Notes: a model not told the origin generated them from the letters alone. DNA of 64,000 nt from Mesobacillus subterraneus (GCF_003937825.1 NZ_RSFW01000007.1:1-64000), one strand, 5' to 3'. Counted from the stretch's first letter, positions 1 through 8,645 are shown. Program-made: numbers and translations.

Positions 1-15
1 CCCCCTGTTTTTCTT

Positions 16-42
16 AAAACACTAGAACCGTCCCTCTGTTTT
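16..42. repeat. Single BIME-like repeat arm
   Basis: One arm of the dispersed family, core AGAACCGTCC with TGTTTT at the right edge. It overlaps the 3' end of the yfkAB gene and supplies its stop codon. A fragment of another arm edge (CCCCTGTTTTT) precedes it at 2-12. Confidence 0.9.
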
Positions 43-1146
43 GCCGCTGTTTTCCCTGAAATCAACTTCTGGGTAGTAGCTGTTCTTGACCAGGATATTC
101 GGTCCGAGGCAGGTGACGGCTGGGCAGTGGCAGTTTAGTTCCTTGGCGATTTCGGTTTGTTGCCATTTTTGGTGGGCGTCCTGAAGCTTGGTTGTCTGGA
201 TGTTGCCTAGTGGCGGGGTGTCGCCGAAGTCGGTGACGATGATGTCGCCGTTGAAGATATTGACGTTCAGGCGGGAACGGCCATCTGGGTCATTCCTGAC
301 GGTCACGTTTTTGCTGCGGTAGAGGCGCTTCAGTAAATCAAGATCCTCTTTCCGGTCGCTGCAGGCGTAGAATGGCAGTGTGCCGAACAGCATCCAGACG
401 TTTTCGTCACGGATGTCGAGCAGGTGATGGATCGATTCCCTAATTTCTTCGAGCGACAGCACTTCAAGACTGCTCGCGAAATCACTAGGGTACATGGGGT
501 GCACTTCATGCCTCTGGCAATGCATCTCATCAACGATTTGCCTGTGGATCTTTTCAAGATGAGGCAGGGTGCGCTTATTCAGCATTGTCTCAGCGGAGAC
601 CATGACACCAGCCTTCACGAGCTCCCTGCTGTTTTCGATCATCCTCGTAAAATACTTTTCACGTTGCTGGTAATCCGGTTTTTTCTCCATCATCGCAAAG
701 CCGCCTTCGACGAAGTCATCAATCGTTCCCCAATTATGGGAAATATGCAGGACGTCCAGATACGGAACGATCATTTCATAACGGGATAAATCCAGCGTTA
801 AATTTGAGTTGATTTGCGTGCGGACTCCGCGTTCCGAAGCGTACTTCAGGAGTGGCACAACATAATTTTTTACCGAAGAAAGAGAAAGCATCGGTTCTCC
901 GCCGGTAATGCTCAATGAGCGAAGCTTCGGGATTTCCTCCAGCCGCTGTAAAAGCAAATCCAAGGGAAGGGCGTCCGGGTCCTTTGTTTGTAGTGTGTAG
1001 CCAACGGCACAGTGCTCGCAGCGCATATTGCAGAGAGTGGTCGTCGTGAATTCAATGTTGGTGAGCTCGGGCCGGCCGTATTGTTCTATATCAAGATACG
1101 CCTCCCAGGGGTCGTGTTGAGGGGTAATGGGTTTGGTTAATGACAT
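22..1146 (-). CDS. yfkAB: Radical SAM/CxCxxxxC protein YfkAB
   Basis: Radical SAM enzyme of unknown substrate, about 374 residues, matching the YfkAB family of Bacillus. The N-terminal CX3CX2C cluster motif (C39, C43, C46) would bind the SAM-dependent 4Fe-4S cluster, followed by a GGEP motif. The C-terminal CxCxxxxC signature (C339, C341, C346) defines this subfamily and may bind a second metal site. The ATG at 1146 is chosen over an upstream in-frame start because AAGGAG lies seven bases before it and the family begins with a PxTPxxDPWEAYLD stretch. The last residues, KTEGRF plus the stop, are encoded by a dispersed repeat arm at 16-42, so the native C-terminus has been altered. Family assignment is firm; the reaction is unknown. 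Confidence 0.9.
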   Translation of the reverse strand: MSLTKPITPQHDPWEAYLDIEQYGRPELTNIEFTTTTLCNMRCEHCAVGYTLQTKDPDALPLDLLLQRLEEIPKLRSLSITGGEPMLSLSSVKNYVVPLLKYASERGVRTQINSNLTLDLSRYEMIVPYLDVLHISHNWGTIDDFVEGGFAMMEKKPDYQQREKYFTRMIENSRELVKAGVMVSAETMLNKRTLPHLEKIHRQIVDEMHCQRHEVHPMYPSDFASSLEVLSLEEIRESIHHLLDIRDENVWMLFGTLPFYACSDRKEDLDLLKRLYRSKNVTVRNDPDGRSRLNVNIFNGDIIVTDFGDTPPLGNIQTTKLQDAHQKWQQTEIAKELNCHCPAVTCLGPNILVKNSYYPEVDFRENSGKTEGRF

Positions 1147-1283
1147 GATTGACTCCTTAATATAAGAAATAAGCAAACCATTTCATTATAGCCGAGGAGT
1201 CCGGTGCTATGGTATGCCGCCACCCCTATTTAAAGAACAAGAAAGGAAGGAATCATCGGATTCCTTCCCTTGCCTGGGGATGA

Positions 1284-1859
1284 CTATTTTTTTATATCTG
1301 CCATCGGGATATACTGTTCAGAAACGACGAGTTCATTCTCCACTAAAACAAAAGGGTGAGTTTCCATTAGGATCTTCTTAAGGTGTTCAGGCATTTTCTC
1401 GCCTTCATAGGCACATATCAGAGGAAATGATAATGAATTCACAGCTTCGTCGACGATCTTCTCAAAATCTTCTATTAAATGCAGGGGATCTTTCATGGTT
1501 GCCCACTCCACATGGGCCCAGGACCGGAAAGGGATTTCTTTTTCGAGGTATGGCTGAACCATTTGGGTAAAGTAGTCTGTAATTGCTGGAGGATGATAAC
1601 TGCCACTTGAATAATAAAAATCAAAGTTGTTTACAAAATGAACAAGTTCCATCTGATCTTTCGATAACCTTGTGCTAAGCACTTTATGAATCATGGGGTA
1701 TACACGTTCATTTTCAACTAAGATCACGTAATCTCCCGCCTCAATACCATCCTGGATGAAGCCCACAACCTGTTCGATGTAGCTTTCAGATTCTTTATAC
1801 GAATACAGTACATGAACACTTCTTTCATTCTCGAATAATTGGTTCATATTACTTCTCAA
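1284..1859 (-). CDS. MEDS-domain (DcmR-like sensory) protein
   Basis: About 191 residues resembling the MEDS domain, a sensory module first defined in DcmR of methylotrophs and methanogens. The N-terminus reads HVLYSYKESESYIEQVVGFIQ and the protein has no separate DNA-binding or kinase domain, so it would be a stand-alone sensor or partner protein. I favour the TTG at 1859 because AAGGGGTGA sits seven bases upstream; an ATG twelve bases further in is possible but has a poor ribosome binding site. It is transcribed toward the yfkAB gene with about 130 bp between them. Function not established. Confidence 0.65.
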   Translation of the reverse strand: MRSNMNQLFENERSVHVLYSYKESESYIEQVVGFIQDGIEAGDYVILVENERVYPMIHKVLSTRLSKDQMELVHFVNNFDFYYSSGSYHPPAITDYFTQMVQPYLEKEIPFRSWAHVEWATMKDPLHLIEDFEKIVDEAVNSLSFPLICAYEGEKMPEHLKKILMETHPFVLVENELVVSEQYIPMADIKK

Positions 1860-1922
1860 GTAATCACCCCTTCTCAACGCTGATTATACTATACATCTGG
1901 ATCAAATAGGGAAGTTTTTGGA

Positions 1923-1979
1923 AAAACAGGGGGACGGTTCTTGTGTTTTGGTGAAACAGCAGAACCGTCCCCCTGTTTT
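1923..1979. repeat. BIME-like pair of palindromic repeat arms
   Basis: Two 27-bp arms face each other with only a three-base spacer (1923-1949 and 1953-1979). Cores are GGACGGTTCT and AGAACCGTCC, edges AAAACA/TGTTTT. The pair lies between two genes that point in opposite directions. Same family as the clustered copies at 31-60 kb. Confidence 0.9.
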
Positions 1980-2059
1980 GCAGGAATATGTTCGGCGGAA
2001 TACGGGTATTAATTGATAAAAGAATATAGGATAGACTAAATCAATCAGGAGGTGTCCAC

Positions 2060-2341
2060 ATGTCGTTTGAATATGCGGAGGAAGATGGCCGGTTTGTTGC
2101 GAAGGATGCGGACGGGCTTGAGGTTGGGGAAGTGACGTTTACCCGTGACGGGGATGAGGTCCTGGTGATCAACCATACAGGAGTCGACCCGGCGAATCGG
2201 GGCCAGGGTGTGGCGGAGGAACTGGTTCGCCTGGTCGTCGACAAGGCGAAGAAGGAAGGGATGAAGGTCGATCCAGTTTGTTCTTTTGCTAAAAAAGAGT
2301 TCGACCGGAAGTCTGATTATAAAGATGTTTTACAGCAATAA
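2060..2341 (+). CDS. Small GNAT-like N-acetyltransferase (YjdJ/NATD1 type)
   Basis: A 93-residue protein of the short Gcn5-related group (NATD1/YjdJ-like). It keeps the acetyl-CoA loop NRGQGVAEEL in mid-protein and the family ending with a Cys-Ser-Phe (VCSFAKKEF) segment. AGGAGGTG lies eight bases before the ATG. A short GC-rich inverted repeat (2347-2372) follows the stop and may terminate it. The acceptor substrate of this group in bacteria is not known. Confidence 0.8.
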   Translation: MSFEYAEEDGRFVAKDADGLEVGEVTFTRDGDEVLVINHTGVDPANRGQGVAEELVRLVVDKAKKEGMKVDPVCSFAKKEFDRKSDYKDVLQQ

Positions 2342-2346
2342 AGGAT

Positions 2347-2372
2347 GAGCCTTTGGGTTTTCTCAAAGGCTC
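2347..2372 (+). terminator. Weak hairpin terminator after small GNAT gene
   Basis: Nine-base stem GAGCCTTTG / CAAAGGCTC with an eight-base loop follows the stop codon directly. Only a short T-rich tail follows, so termination strength is uncertain. Confidence 0.5.
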
Positions 2373-2378
2373 TTATCG

Positions 2379-2425
2379 TTGACACCAAGTCATGCCCATG
2401 ATAAAATTATCTCGAATTCAAGATA
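2379..2425 (+). promoter_or_regulatory. SigA promoter with MhqR-type operator
   Basis: TTGACA at 2379-2384 is followed after 17 bases by TAAAAT at 2402-2407. The near-palindrome TATCTCGAATTCAAGATA at 2408-2425 sits directly on the expected transcription start. It closely matches the operator known for MhqR, the MarR-family repressor of quinone stress in B. subtilis. A repressor here would block initiation of the dioxygenase/quinone-reductase genes. Confidence 0.75.
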
Positions 2426-2480
2426 TTGTTTTTTAAGCGGTAAAAAAGGATAGAGTAATGGTAGATATTTTTTGGGTATA

Positions 2481-2498
2481 TATCTCGATTCCAAGATA
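2481..2498 (+). promoter_or_regulatory. Second MhqR-type operator
   Basis: TATCTCGATTCCAAGATA repeats the operator seen 73 bp upstream and ends 14 bases before the dioxygenase start codon. Two sites in one leader suggest cooperative repression or a roadblock. The 73-bp spacing is close to seven helical turns. Confidence 0.65.
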
Positions 2499-2512
2499 AA
2501 AGGAGAGGGACT

Positions 2513-3496
2513 ATGAACGAATTAAGAGGGATTCACCATGTAACTGCAATTACGAGCAGCGCTGAGAAGAATTATGAGTTTTTCACCTATGTACTGGGCA
2601 TGCGCCTGGTGAAAAAAACGGTCAACCAGGATGACATCCGTACGTATCATTTGTTTTTTGCGGATGACAAGGGAAGTGCCGGAACGGATATGACGTTCTT
2701 CGATTTCCCTGGCATTCCGAAGGGAACGCACGGAACAGATGAGATCTACAAAACTGCATTCCGCGTGCCGACGGATGCTGCGCTGGATTACTGGGTCAAG
2801 CGCTTCGATAAGTACGATGTCAAGCACAGCGGCATAAAGGAACTTTTCGGCAAGAAAACGATCTCATTCGTCGACTTTGACGATCAGCAATATATGCTGG
2901 TTTCCGATGAGTTCAACAAGGGAGTGGCTTCCGGGACGCCATGGCAGGACGGTCCTGTTCCTTTGGAATTTGCGATCACCGGACTGGGGCCAATCCACCT
3001 CCGCATCTCCCGCTTCGATTATTTTAAAGAAGTGCTGGAAAAAGTCATGCATATGAAAGAAATCGCCCATGAAGGATCATTGCACCTATTCGAAATGGGT
3101 GAAGGCGGGAACGGCGCACAGGTCATCGTCGAGGATAATAAAGTCCTGCCGGCAGGACGCCAGGGCTTCGGCACCGTGCACCATGCGGCTTTCCGCGTTG
3201 CGGATACGTCCGTCCTGTATGAATGGATTGAGCACATGAAAGCAGCCGGTTTTGGCACATCTGGCTATGTCGACCGCTTCTTCTTTGAATCATTATACGC
3301 ACGCGTAGCCCCAGGCATCCTGTTCGAATGGGCAACCGACGGCCCAGGCTTCATGGGTGACGAGCCTTACGAAACGCTTGGGGAAAAACTGTCGCTGCCG
3401 CCATTCCTTGAACCAAAGCGCGAGCAGATCGAAAAATTTGTGAGACCGATCGATACGGTCCGCAGCACGCGCAAAATTGAAAAAGAGTATCTATAA
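2513..3496 (+). CDS. Ring-cleaving dioxygenase, MhqA/MhqE/MhqO type (VOC fold)
   Basis: A 327-residue two-module vicinal-oxygen-chelate protein of the MhqA/E/O family, which handles hydroquinones and catechol-like compounds in Bacillus. The first VOC module begins LRGIHHVTAIT with a candidate metal His at residue 8 or 9; the second contains GTVHHAAFRV and a late Glu in GILFEWATDGPGF. AGGAGAGGG precedes the ATG. It is preceded by two MhqR-type operators and followed 68 bp later by a WrbA-like flavoprotein on the same strand, a classical quinone-detoxification pairing. Which of the three Mhq paralogues it corresponds to cannot be decided here. Confidence 0.88.
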   Translation: MNELRGIHHVTAITSSAEKNYEFFTYVLGMRLVKKTVNQDDIRTYHLFFADDKGSAGTDMTFFDFPGIPKGTHGTDEIYKTAFRVPTDAALDYWVKRFDKYDVKHSGIKELFGKKTISFVDFDDQQYMLVSDEFNKGVASGTPWQDGPVPLEFAITGLGPIHLRISRFDYFKEVLEKVMHMKEIAHEGSLHLFEMGEGGNGAQVIVEDNKVLPAGRQGFGTVHHAAFRVADTSVLYEWIEHMKAAGFGTSGYVDRFFFESLYARVAPGILFEWATDGPGFMGDEPYETLGEKLSLPPFLEPKREQIEKFVRPIDTVRSTRKIEKEYL

Positions 3497-3564
3497 GTTT
3501 TGTTTGTCCCGGGCGTTTTGTGGAAATACCTTAATGTAGTCTCAAAAAAAGGGAGGCAAACAAT

Positions 3565-4170
3565 ATGGTCAAATTAGCCGTGATTTTTTACAGCATGGGT
3601 GGAACGAATTATCAGCTTTCAAAATGGGCAGCTGAAGGCGGCAAGGAAGAAGGAGCCGAGGTCAAGGTTTTTAAAGTGAAGGAATTGGCTCCTCAATCCG
3701 CGATTGAAGGGAACGAAGCGTGGAAGGCAACAGTGGAGGCGACGAAGGATGTTCCGGAAGTGACCCCGGAAGATCTTGAGTGGGCAGACGCGATCATCTT
3801 CAGCGTCCCTACACGTTTCGGGAACATGCCGTCGCAAATGAAGCAATTCCTTGATACGACAGGCGGCCTGTGGGCGAAAGGGAAACTGGTGAACAAGGTC
3901 GTCAGCGCGATGTCCTCAGCCCAGAACTCGCATGGCGGACAAGAAGCAACCATCCTGTCACTCTACACAACGATGTACCACTGGGGCGCAATCGTTGCAG
4001 CACCTGGCTACACAGATCCTGTTACATTCGCTGCCGGCGGCAATCCGTACGGAACAAGCGTAACCGTAGACCAGGACGGCAACATGGTCGAGGACGTTCA
4101 AGCAGCGGTGAAGCACCAGGCGAAGCGTACCGTGACGGTGGCTGAGTGGGTGACGAAAGGGAATCAATAA
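3565..4170 (+). CDS. WrbA-like NAD(P)H:quinone oxidoreductase
   Basis: A 201-residue flavodoxin-fold protein. The FMN phosphate loop is YSMGGTNYQL near the start, and the WrbA signature FSVPTRFGNMPSQMKQFLDTTGGLW lies near residues 85-110. Members reduce quinones by two electrons with NAD(P)H, avoiding semiquinones. GGGAGG precedes the ATG by eight bases. Its place behind a ring-cleaving dioxygenase under MhqR-type operators supports a role in quinone tolerance. A strong bidirectional terminator follows. Confidence 0.9.
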   Translation: MVKLAVIFYSMGGTNYQLSKWAAEGGKEEGAEVKVFKVKELAPQSAIEGNEAWKATVEATKDVPEVTPEDLEWADAIIFSVPTRFGNMPSQMKQFLDTTGGLWAKGKLVNKVVSAMSSAQNSHGGQEATILSLYTTMYHWGAIVAAPGYTDPVTFAAGGNPYGTSVTVDQDGNMVEDVQAAVKHQAKRTVTVAEWVTKGNQ

Positions 4171-4174
4171 GGTG

Positions 4175-4204
4175 AAAGGAGGCGAACTTAGTTCGCCTCC
4201 TTTT
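4175..4204. terminator. Bidirectional terminator
   Basis: Stem AAAGGAGGCGAAC with loop TTA and its complement, flanked by A- and T-runs on either side. It separates the convergent WrbA-like and GNAT genes. Confidence 0.9.
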
Positions 4205-4206
4205 CT

Positions 4207-5001
4207 TTATAGCGATAGCCATTTTTCCTCAGTCGTGAATTCCACCCTCAGCAGCCGTGTTTCAGAGATGAACCCGGCGCTTTCAAGTGTGGCCTTCGAT
4301 TTTTTGTTATACCAGTTGCAGCCGGTGATGGGCTTGATGCCATTTTCACGGCAGATGTCCTTTAGGTGCATCATCATGCTCCTGCCAGCGCCTTTCCGGC
4401 GGTGTTTCTCCATTGTGTAAATACCGAGGCTGCTTGCGTTTTTAAGGATGAGTCCGGTTTCCAGAAGGCCGAACCCGAGAGTTTCTTCTCCATCTTTTAA
4501 AACATAGAGCTGGTGCGTTTCCTTTTTTCGCGGATGGAGCAGGAAGTCGAAATGATTGTTGGTTAGCCGGAGGATTTCTTGCAAATCCTCAGGGCTGGCT
4601 GGCGTGAAATGGCTCCTTGGGAACTCAGGTGGGCGGACAGGCGCATTGCTCGTGGTGAAAAGGTAGGCTTGCATGGTTACGGACTTATGGAAGTCCATCG
4701 CGGTGGCGAGAAAGAATTCATAGTTTGTAGCAACCATTGCGCTCTTGATCTCGTATTGGGTAAGGATTGTTTCAAAGATCCTCTGGAAATGGCGGATCGC
4801 TTCTGGGGCGAGTGCGAATTGAGTGAGTACCGTAAAACCTTGAACATCAAACACATTCTCACAAAAAGCGAAAGAGCCTAGAGCGGTGCCGTCAATCTCA
4901 ATAGTAAAGCATTTGGAGTCCAAGATCAGCTCTTCCTGGAAGCTTTCCAACAATTCGTCTTCCTTCGGTACATAACTGCCCTCGGTAAAAGTGATTTTCA
5001 T
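4207..5001 (-). CDS. GNAT family N-acetyltransferase, two-module
   Basis: A 264-residue protein. The C-terminal half carries a clear GNAT fold with the acetyl-CoA loop HRRKGAGRSM near residue 205 and a downstream NWYNKKSKATLESAGF motif typical of the family. The N-terminal half looks like a degenerate GNAT or accessory domain. Convergent with the WrbA-like gene, sharing its terminator. Substrate unknown. Confidence 0.75.
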   Translation of the reverse strand: MKITFTEGSYVPKEDELLESFQEELILDSKCFTIEIDGTALGSFAFCENVFDVQGFTVLTQFALAPEAIRHFQRIFETILTQYEIKSAMVATNYEFFLATAMDFHKSVTMQAYLFTTSNAPVRPPEFPRSHFTPASPEDLQEILRLTNNHFDFLLHPRKKETHQLYVLKDGEETLGFGLLETGLILKNASSLGIYTMEKHRRKGAGRSMMMHLKDICRENGIKPITGCNWYNKKSKATLESAGFISETRLLRVEFTTEEKWLSL

Positions 5002-5045
5002 TTTATCAGCCCCATTTCAGTTGTTTTTGTCTATGGATAACCAAT

Positions 5046-5075
5046 AAAAAGACGCCTTTGATCAACAAAGACGTC
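5046..5075 (-). terminator. Terminator of the micro-ORF transcript
   Basis: On the minus strand, GACGTCTTTG-TTGAT-CAAAGGCGTC forms a ten-base stem with one mismatch followed by TTTTTA. It lies 16 bases after the stop of the 20-residue ORF. Confidence 0.75.
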
Positions 5076-5090
5076 GCAACTGAACGGGGT

Positions 5091-5153
5091 TTAGCTCATG
5101 GTGGCGATCAAAATGACATCTGCGTTAATCAGGATTCTCCTATTGATCATCAT
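5091..5153 (-). CDS. 20-residue hydrophobic micropeptide
   Basis: Candidate micro-ORF MMINRRILINADVILIATMS. It has an unusually strong AAAGGAGGGTGG ribosome binding site seven bases upstream of the ATG, its own promoter (TTGAAC-17-TATAAA) and its own terminator, so the whole transcript would be only about 140 nt. The peptide is mostly aliphatic with two Arg near the start, consistent with membrane association. I do not recognise a family. It could also be the coding remnant of a small regulatory RNA. Confidence 0.55.
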   Translation of the reverse strand: MMINRRILINADVILIATMS

Positions 5154-5193
5154 TTTGGCCACCCTCCTTTTGGATAAAATCATTCCTAATTCC

Positions 5194-5222
5194 TTTATAG
5201 CACGTAGGAGGAGCAGGTTCAA
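5194..5222 (-). promoter_or_regulatory. SigA promoter for the micropeptide
   Basis: Reading the minus strand, TTGAAC (complement at 5217-5222) and TATAAA (complement at 5194-5199) are separated by exactly 17 bases. Transcription would start around 5187, some 35 bases before the micropeptide start codon. Confidence 0.65.
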
Positions 5223-5358
5223 TAAGTTTGGATGAAAATGGAATTTTACCTTATCTGCAGTGTGGGGATGGTGGTTTGGTTTTAGTCCTGTTGAAATCGC
5301 AATAATGAAAAGGCTTTCCCATTCAACCTCATAAAAAAAGCACCCACCCAGGGTGCCG

Positions 5359-5973
5359 TCAAACATATCTCCGCAAGTAAGACCCGATAATGATCCACGC
5401 GCCTCCATACATACCGCCAATCAGGATCCCAGCCAGCAGTGGATTCAAAGGGACGAGTCCAAAAAGGTAAACAATTACGATGGGTGTTTGAAGGATCAAG
5501 AGCAGGGAGCTGTAGCGAGGTGTGCTGGTGTGGTACAGAATGGCATATCCGAGGGGCAGGGCTCCGAGATGGATGGCGATGCTGCCGATGCCTGTGCTGA
5601 TGTTGATAAAGTCGAGCAAGGCTCCGAATCCGATCAGTCCGTGGAATAGGAATCCGGCTGCACCGAGACCGAACAGGCCCAGTCCGAATGCCGAGAGGAA
5701 GAAGCCTAATTTCCAGAGCCCTCCTCCGGCAGAGGGGTCCTGGTTCCGGAAAGCAAACAGGCCGTGCAATAAAAGCCAGGAAGAGACCAATAGCATAAGG
5801 TTGTTTAAGTAATAGGCGAAGTGGCTTGTGTCATGAAGGATGGCGTCAGCGCCGGGTGTCAGATCAAGATAGCCTTGCCAGATCCAGTTTGCACCCATCA
5901 GGAACCCGCCAATAATGGCTGCGCTGCCGGCAAAGCGAAGCTGGCTTTCCTTGCAATTTGATGAAGCCGCCAT
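5359..5973 (-). CDS. Polytopic membrane protein, unknown function
   Basis: A 204-residue protein with about six hydrophobic segments, rich in Gly and Leu, and a short soluble N-terminus (MAASSNCKESQL). I do not recognise the family. AGAGGAG ten bases before the ATG at 5973 supports this start; the reading frame stays open further upstream but that part overlaps the divergent SelO gene and is not coding. It is divergent from selO with about 140 bp between them. Confidence 0.6.
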   Translation of the reverse strand: MAASSNCKESQLRFAGSAAIIGGFLMGANWIWQGYLDLTPGADAILHDTSHFAYYLNNLMLLVSSWLLLHGLFAFRNQDPSAGGGLWKLGFFLSAFGLGLFGLGAAGFLFHGLIGFGALLDFINISTGIGSIAIHLGALPLGYAILYHTSTPRYSSLLLILQTPIVIVYLFGLVPLNPLLAGILIGGMYGGAWIIIGSYLRRYV

Positions 5974-6114
5974 ATGCTCATCACTCCTCTGATGATGGTA
6001 TGATAAATATATGGATGGTACTGGGTATATATTCCTTTCAGATGAACCGCCGCTTTCCTTTTTCAAGGAAGGGTATAGTAAGGAAAAGCAGTAGGAAAAA
6101 AAGGAGGAAAGCCA

Positions 6115-7557
6115 ATGACAACCAATGAATCCGGCTGGAACTTTGATAACAGCTATGCAAGGCTGCCGAACATCTTTTTCAGTTTGCAAAACCCAACGCC
6201 TGTAAAAGAGCCAAAAATGGTCATTTTTAATAAAAAATTGGCCAAGAAACTCGGCCTGCACAGTGATGAAATGAAGGCAGAGCTGCTTGCCGGAAACGAG
6301 ATTCCCGAGGGAGGCACACCACTTGCACAGGCATATGCCGGGCATCAGTTCGGACATTTCAATATGCTTGGTGATGGTCGTGCCATCCTGCTTGGCGAAC
6401 AAATCACGCCTGATGGCAACCGGATTGATATCCAGCTGAAAGGACCGGGTCGCACACCGTATTCCCGCGGGGGCGACGGGCGTGCCGGGCTTGGGCCGAT
6501 GCTGCGCGAATACATCATCAGTGAAGCGATGCATGCGCTTGGCATCCCGACCACCCGCAGTCTGGCCGTGGTCACAACAGGTGAACAAATTATCCGCGAA
6601 ACGATGCAGCCGGGTGCGATCCTGACCCGCGTAGCATCAAGCCATCTGCGTGTCGGTACATTCCAATTCGCCGCAAACTGGGGAAAGAAGGACAATCTTC
6701 AGAACCTGGCAGACTATGCGATCAAGCGCCATTACCCAGAGATTGAAGGGGAAAATGACCGCTATGTTCAGCTGCTAAAAGGCGTGATCAAGCGCCAGGC
6801 TGAATTGATTGCAAAGTGGCAAATGGTTGGTTTCATCCATGGTGTCATGAATACGGATAATATGACGATCAGCGGCGAGACGATAGATTACGGTCCATGC
6901 GCGTTCATGGATACGTATGACCCGGCGACCGTCTTCAGTTCGATCGACAGGGAAGGCCGATATGCATACGGCAATCAGCCGTATATCGGCGGCTGGAATT
7001 TATCGAGGTTTGCAGAAGCACTGCTGCCATTGCTGCATGATGACGAAGATCAAGCTGTCAAGCTGGCAGAGGAAGCTCTGTCCGAATTCCCGGAGCTTTT
7101 TGAAACAGCCTTTATCAACGGAATGAGAGCTAAACTCGGTATTTTTAATACTGAAAAAGAAGATAAAACACTCATCTCAGAACTGCTTAATCTGATGCAA
7201 AAGCATAAAGCGGATTTTACAAATACCTTCCGGGCTTTGACGTCCAATCAGGAAACGGACTTGTTCAAAGAAGAGGGATTCACGAACTGGCATGAAAAGT
7301 GGCAGGCCAGACTCAGCCGCCAGGAGGAATCGAAGGAAGCTTCACAGCAGCTGATGCTCGACAGCAATCCAGCCATAATCCCGCGCAACCACAAGGTGGA
7401 AGAAGCGCTGGAGGCGGCGGTCAAAGGGGACTTTACTGTAATGGAGAACCTGCTTCAGGTATTGGCCGATCCTTATGCCCATACACAAGAACAGACCGAA
7501 TTCTGCAAGCCGGCTCCGCCATCGGCAAAACCATACAGGACCTTCTGCGGGACGTGA
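6115..7557 (+). CDS. selO: Protein adenylyltransferase SelO (YdiU)
   Basis: A 480-residue full-length SelO/YdiU pseudokinase-fold enzyme, which transfers AMP from ATP to Ser/Thr/Tyr of target proteins and is linked to redox stress. Conserved blocks visible are [12 protein letters not shown] at the start, [48 protein letters not shown] (metal-binding Asn and Asp) and the C-terminal PYRTFCGT. In animal homologues the penultimate Cys region carries selenocysteine; here it is an ordinary Cys. AAGGAGG precedes the ATG by seven bases. About 130 bp of unassigned sequence separates it from the next terminator. Confidence 0.95.
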   Translation: MTTNESGWNFDNSYARLPNIFFSLQNPTPVKEPKMVIFNKKLAKKLGLHSDEMKAELLAGNEIPEGGTPLAQAYAGHQFGHFNMLGDGRAILLGEQITPDGNRIDIQLKGPGRTPYSRGGDGRAGLGPMLREYIISEAMHALGIPTTRSLAVVTTGEQIIRETMQPGAILTRVASSHLRVGTFQFAANWGKKDNLQNLADYAIKRHYPEIEGENDRYVQLLKGVIKRQAELIAKWQMVGFIHGVMNTDNMTISGETIDYGPCAFMDTYDPATVFSSIDREGRYAYGNQPYIGGWNLSRFAEALLPLLHDDEDQAVKLAEEALSEFPELFETAFINGMRAKLGIFNTEKEDKTLISELLNLMQKHKADFTNTFRALTSNQETDLFKEEGFTNWHEKWQARLSRQEESKEASQQLMLDSNPAIIPRNHKVEEALEAAVKGDFTVMENLLQVLADPYAHTQEQTEFCKPAPPSAKPYRTFCGT

Positions 7558-7686
7558 TTTTTCAAGCAGTCAAATTGAGTTTGGCTGCTTACCTGGCTTT
7601 GTCTATTTTACCCATGGCAATACAAGGGACCTAGGTGCCGATGTTGGTGATTTCATCGAAATGGCCAACCAGGTTCAGCTATAAAA
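7558..7686. other. Unassigned stretch after selO
   Basis: About 130 bp between the selO stop and the terminator. A plus-strand frame overlapping selO stays open to a TAA at about 7684 and ends GDFIEMANQVQL. The wording looks protein-like and could be a gene remnant, but there is no start signal. Confidence 0.3.
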
Positions 7687-7688
7687 AC

Positions 7689-7717
7689 AAAAGCAACGCC
7701 AAAGCCGCGTTGCTTTT
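7689..7717. terminator. Bidirectional terminator between selO and the B12 regulator
   Basis: Stem AAAAGCAACGC / GCGTTGCTTTT with a seven-base loop, A-rich on the left and T-rich on the right. It can serve both convergent transcripts. Confidence 0.85.
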
Positions 7718-7718
7718 G

Positions 7719-8594
7719 TCATTTTCCCCTCATGAAAGAGTGGTACCATTCCTCCCAATCGAATCCGAGCGAGTAGGTGACGGATTTTGACTCCAGCTTT
7801 GAGCAGCCATGGACACAACTGCCGCCAATGATGAACCTGAGCGACGGATTTTTTTCTAGACAGTCTTGGATCCAGTTGTTGACCTTTTTGGTCGGAGCGG
7901 GGTTCGTCATCGAAATTGCAACAACAGAAATATCCTTCATTTTGATCACATCTGCTAACCCATCCAAAGGCGTGTTCGGCCCGAGGTAAATTACTTCGTT
8001 TCCTTTTTTCTTTAAAAACAGGCTGAAGATCAGCAGCCCGATCTGGTGATGCTCTCCTTCGGGGCAGAATGCCAGCACTCTTGGAAGCACGGGATTTACA
8101 GGAAGTACACGCAGGAATTGGGTACATCGGTTGATGATAAACTGGGACGAGAAATGCTCCTGGGCCACACTGATGGCGCCCTTCTCCCACTCATCGCCAA
8201 CCTTATACAAAACATTGACCAATATGTGATGAAAAACTTCTTCATAGTCGTACAAGGAAAAAGCAAGATCAGCAATCGAGTTCGCTTCCTGGGCATCAAG
8301 ATTGATCAGCGCCTTGTAAAGCTTTTCTTTTAATTCTTCATATTTATCACTCTCGGCTGGAAGCACAGGGGCTGGAGGAGTGTCCTGTAACATTCGGACA
8401 GCGTCACTGATTTTTATCTTTTTTTCATGCACCTGTTCCTTGATCCATTTCAATGTGTCTACATCATTTTGGCTATACAGACGGTGCCCTCCCTCAGTCC
8501 GGGTAGGGGTCACGACGTTGTAGCGGTTTTCCCATGCCCTGATCGTTACAGCCGGAATATCCAGTAATTCAGAAACTTGCTTGATGCTATACAA
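7719..8594 (-). CDS. CarH/LitR-type B12-dependent photoreceptor regulator (MerR family)
   Basis: A 291-residue transcription regulator: N-terminal MerR winged helix (YSIKQVSELLDIPAVTIRAWENRY, residues 2-25), a helical B12-cap domain (about 80-165) and a cobalamin-binding Rossmann domain (about 170-285). The photoreceptor signature W-x9-E-H is intact (W136, E146, H147) and the lower-ligand motif E-x-H-x-x-G is present with H183. Proteins with both motifs bind adenosylcobalamin, repress DNA in the dark and dissociate in light. The gene is divergent from a DUF378 membrane protein, and three similar operator-like sequences lie between them. Light sensing is inferred from these motifs. Confidence 0.88.
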   Translation of the reverse strand: MYSIKQVSELLDIPAVTIRAWENRYNVVTPTRTEGGHRLYSQNDVDTLKWIKEQVHEKKIKISDAVRMLQDTPPAPVLPAESDKYEELKEKLYKALINLDAQEANSIADLAFSLYDYEEVFHHILVNVLYKVGDEWEKGAISVAQEHFSSQFIINRCTQFLRVLPVNPVLPRVLAFCPEGEHHQIGLLIFSLFLKKKGNEVIYLGPNTPLDGLADVIKMKDISVVAISMTNPAPTKKVNNWIQDCLEKNPSLRFIIGGSCVHGCSKLESKSVTYSLGFDWEEWYHSFMRGK

Positions 8595-8627
8595 AATATT
8601 TCACCTCCATTCCCCATTATAGATAAG

Positions 8628-8645
8628 TTATACAAAAGTTACACA
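8628..8645 (-). promoter_or_regulatory. Operator copy 1 for the B12/MerR regulator
   Basis: TTATACAAAAGTTACACA lies 34 bp before the regulator's own start codon, so it probably serves autoregulation. It resembles two further copies in the same intergenic region (8703-8721 and 8736-8754). Confidence 0.6.

Noticed and set aside
4579-4881. Plus-strand 100-residue frame
   Set aside because: Lies entirely within the minus-strand GNAT gene and has no ribosome binding site.
5974-6588. N-terminal extension of the membrane protein at 5359-5973
   Set aside because: The minus-strand frame is open but overlaps the selO coding region, and the ribosome binding site is at 5973.
7299-7684. Frameshifted C-terminus of selO
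   Set aside because: The selO frame ends in the normal family sequence PYRTFCGT at 7557, so no frameshift is needed; the overlapping frames are shadows.
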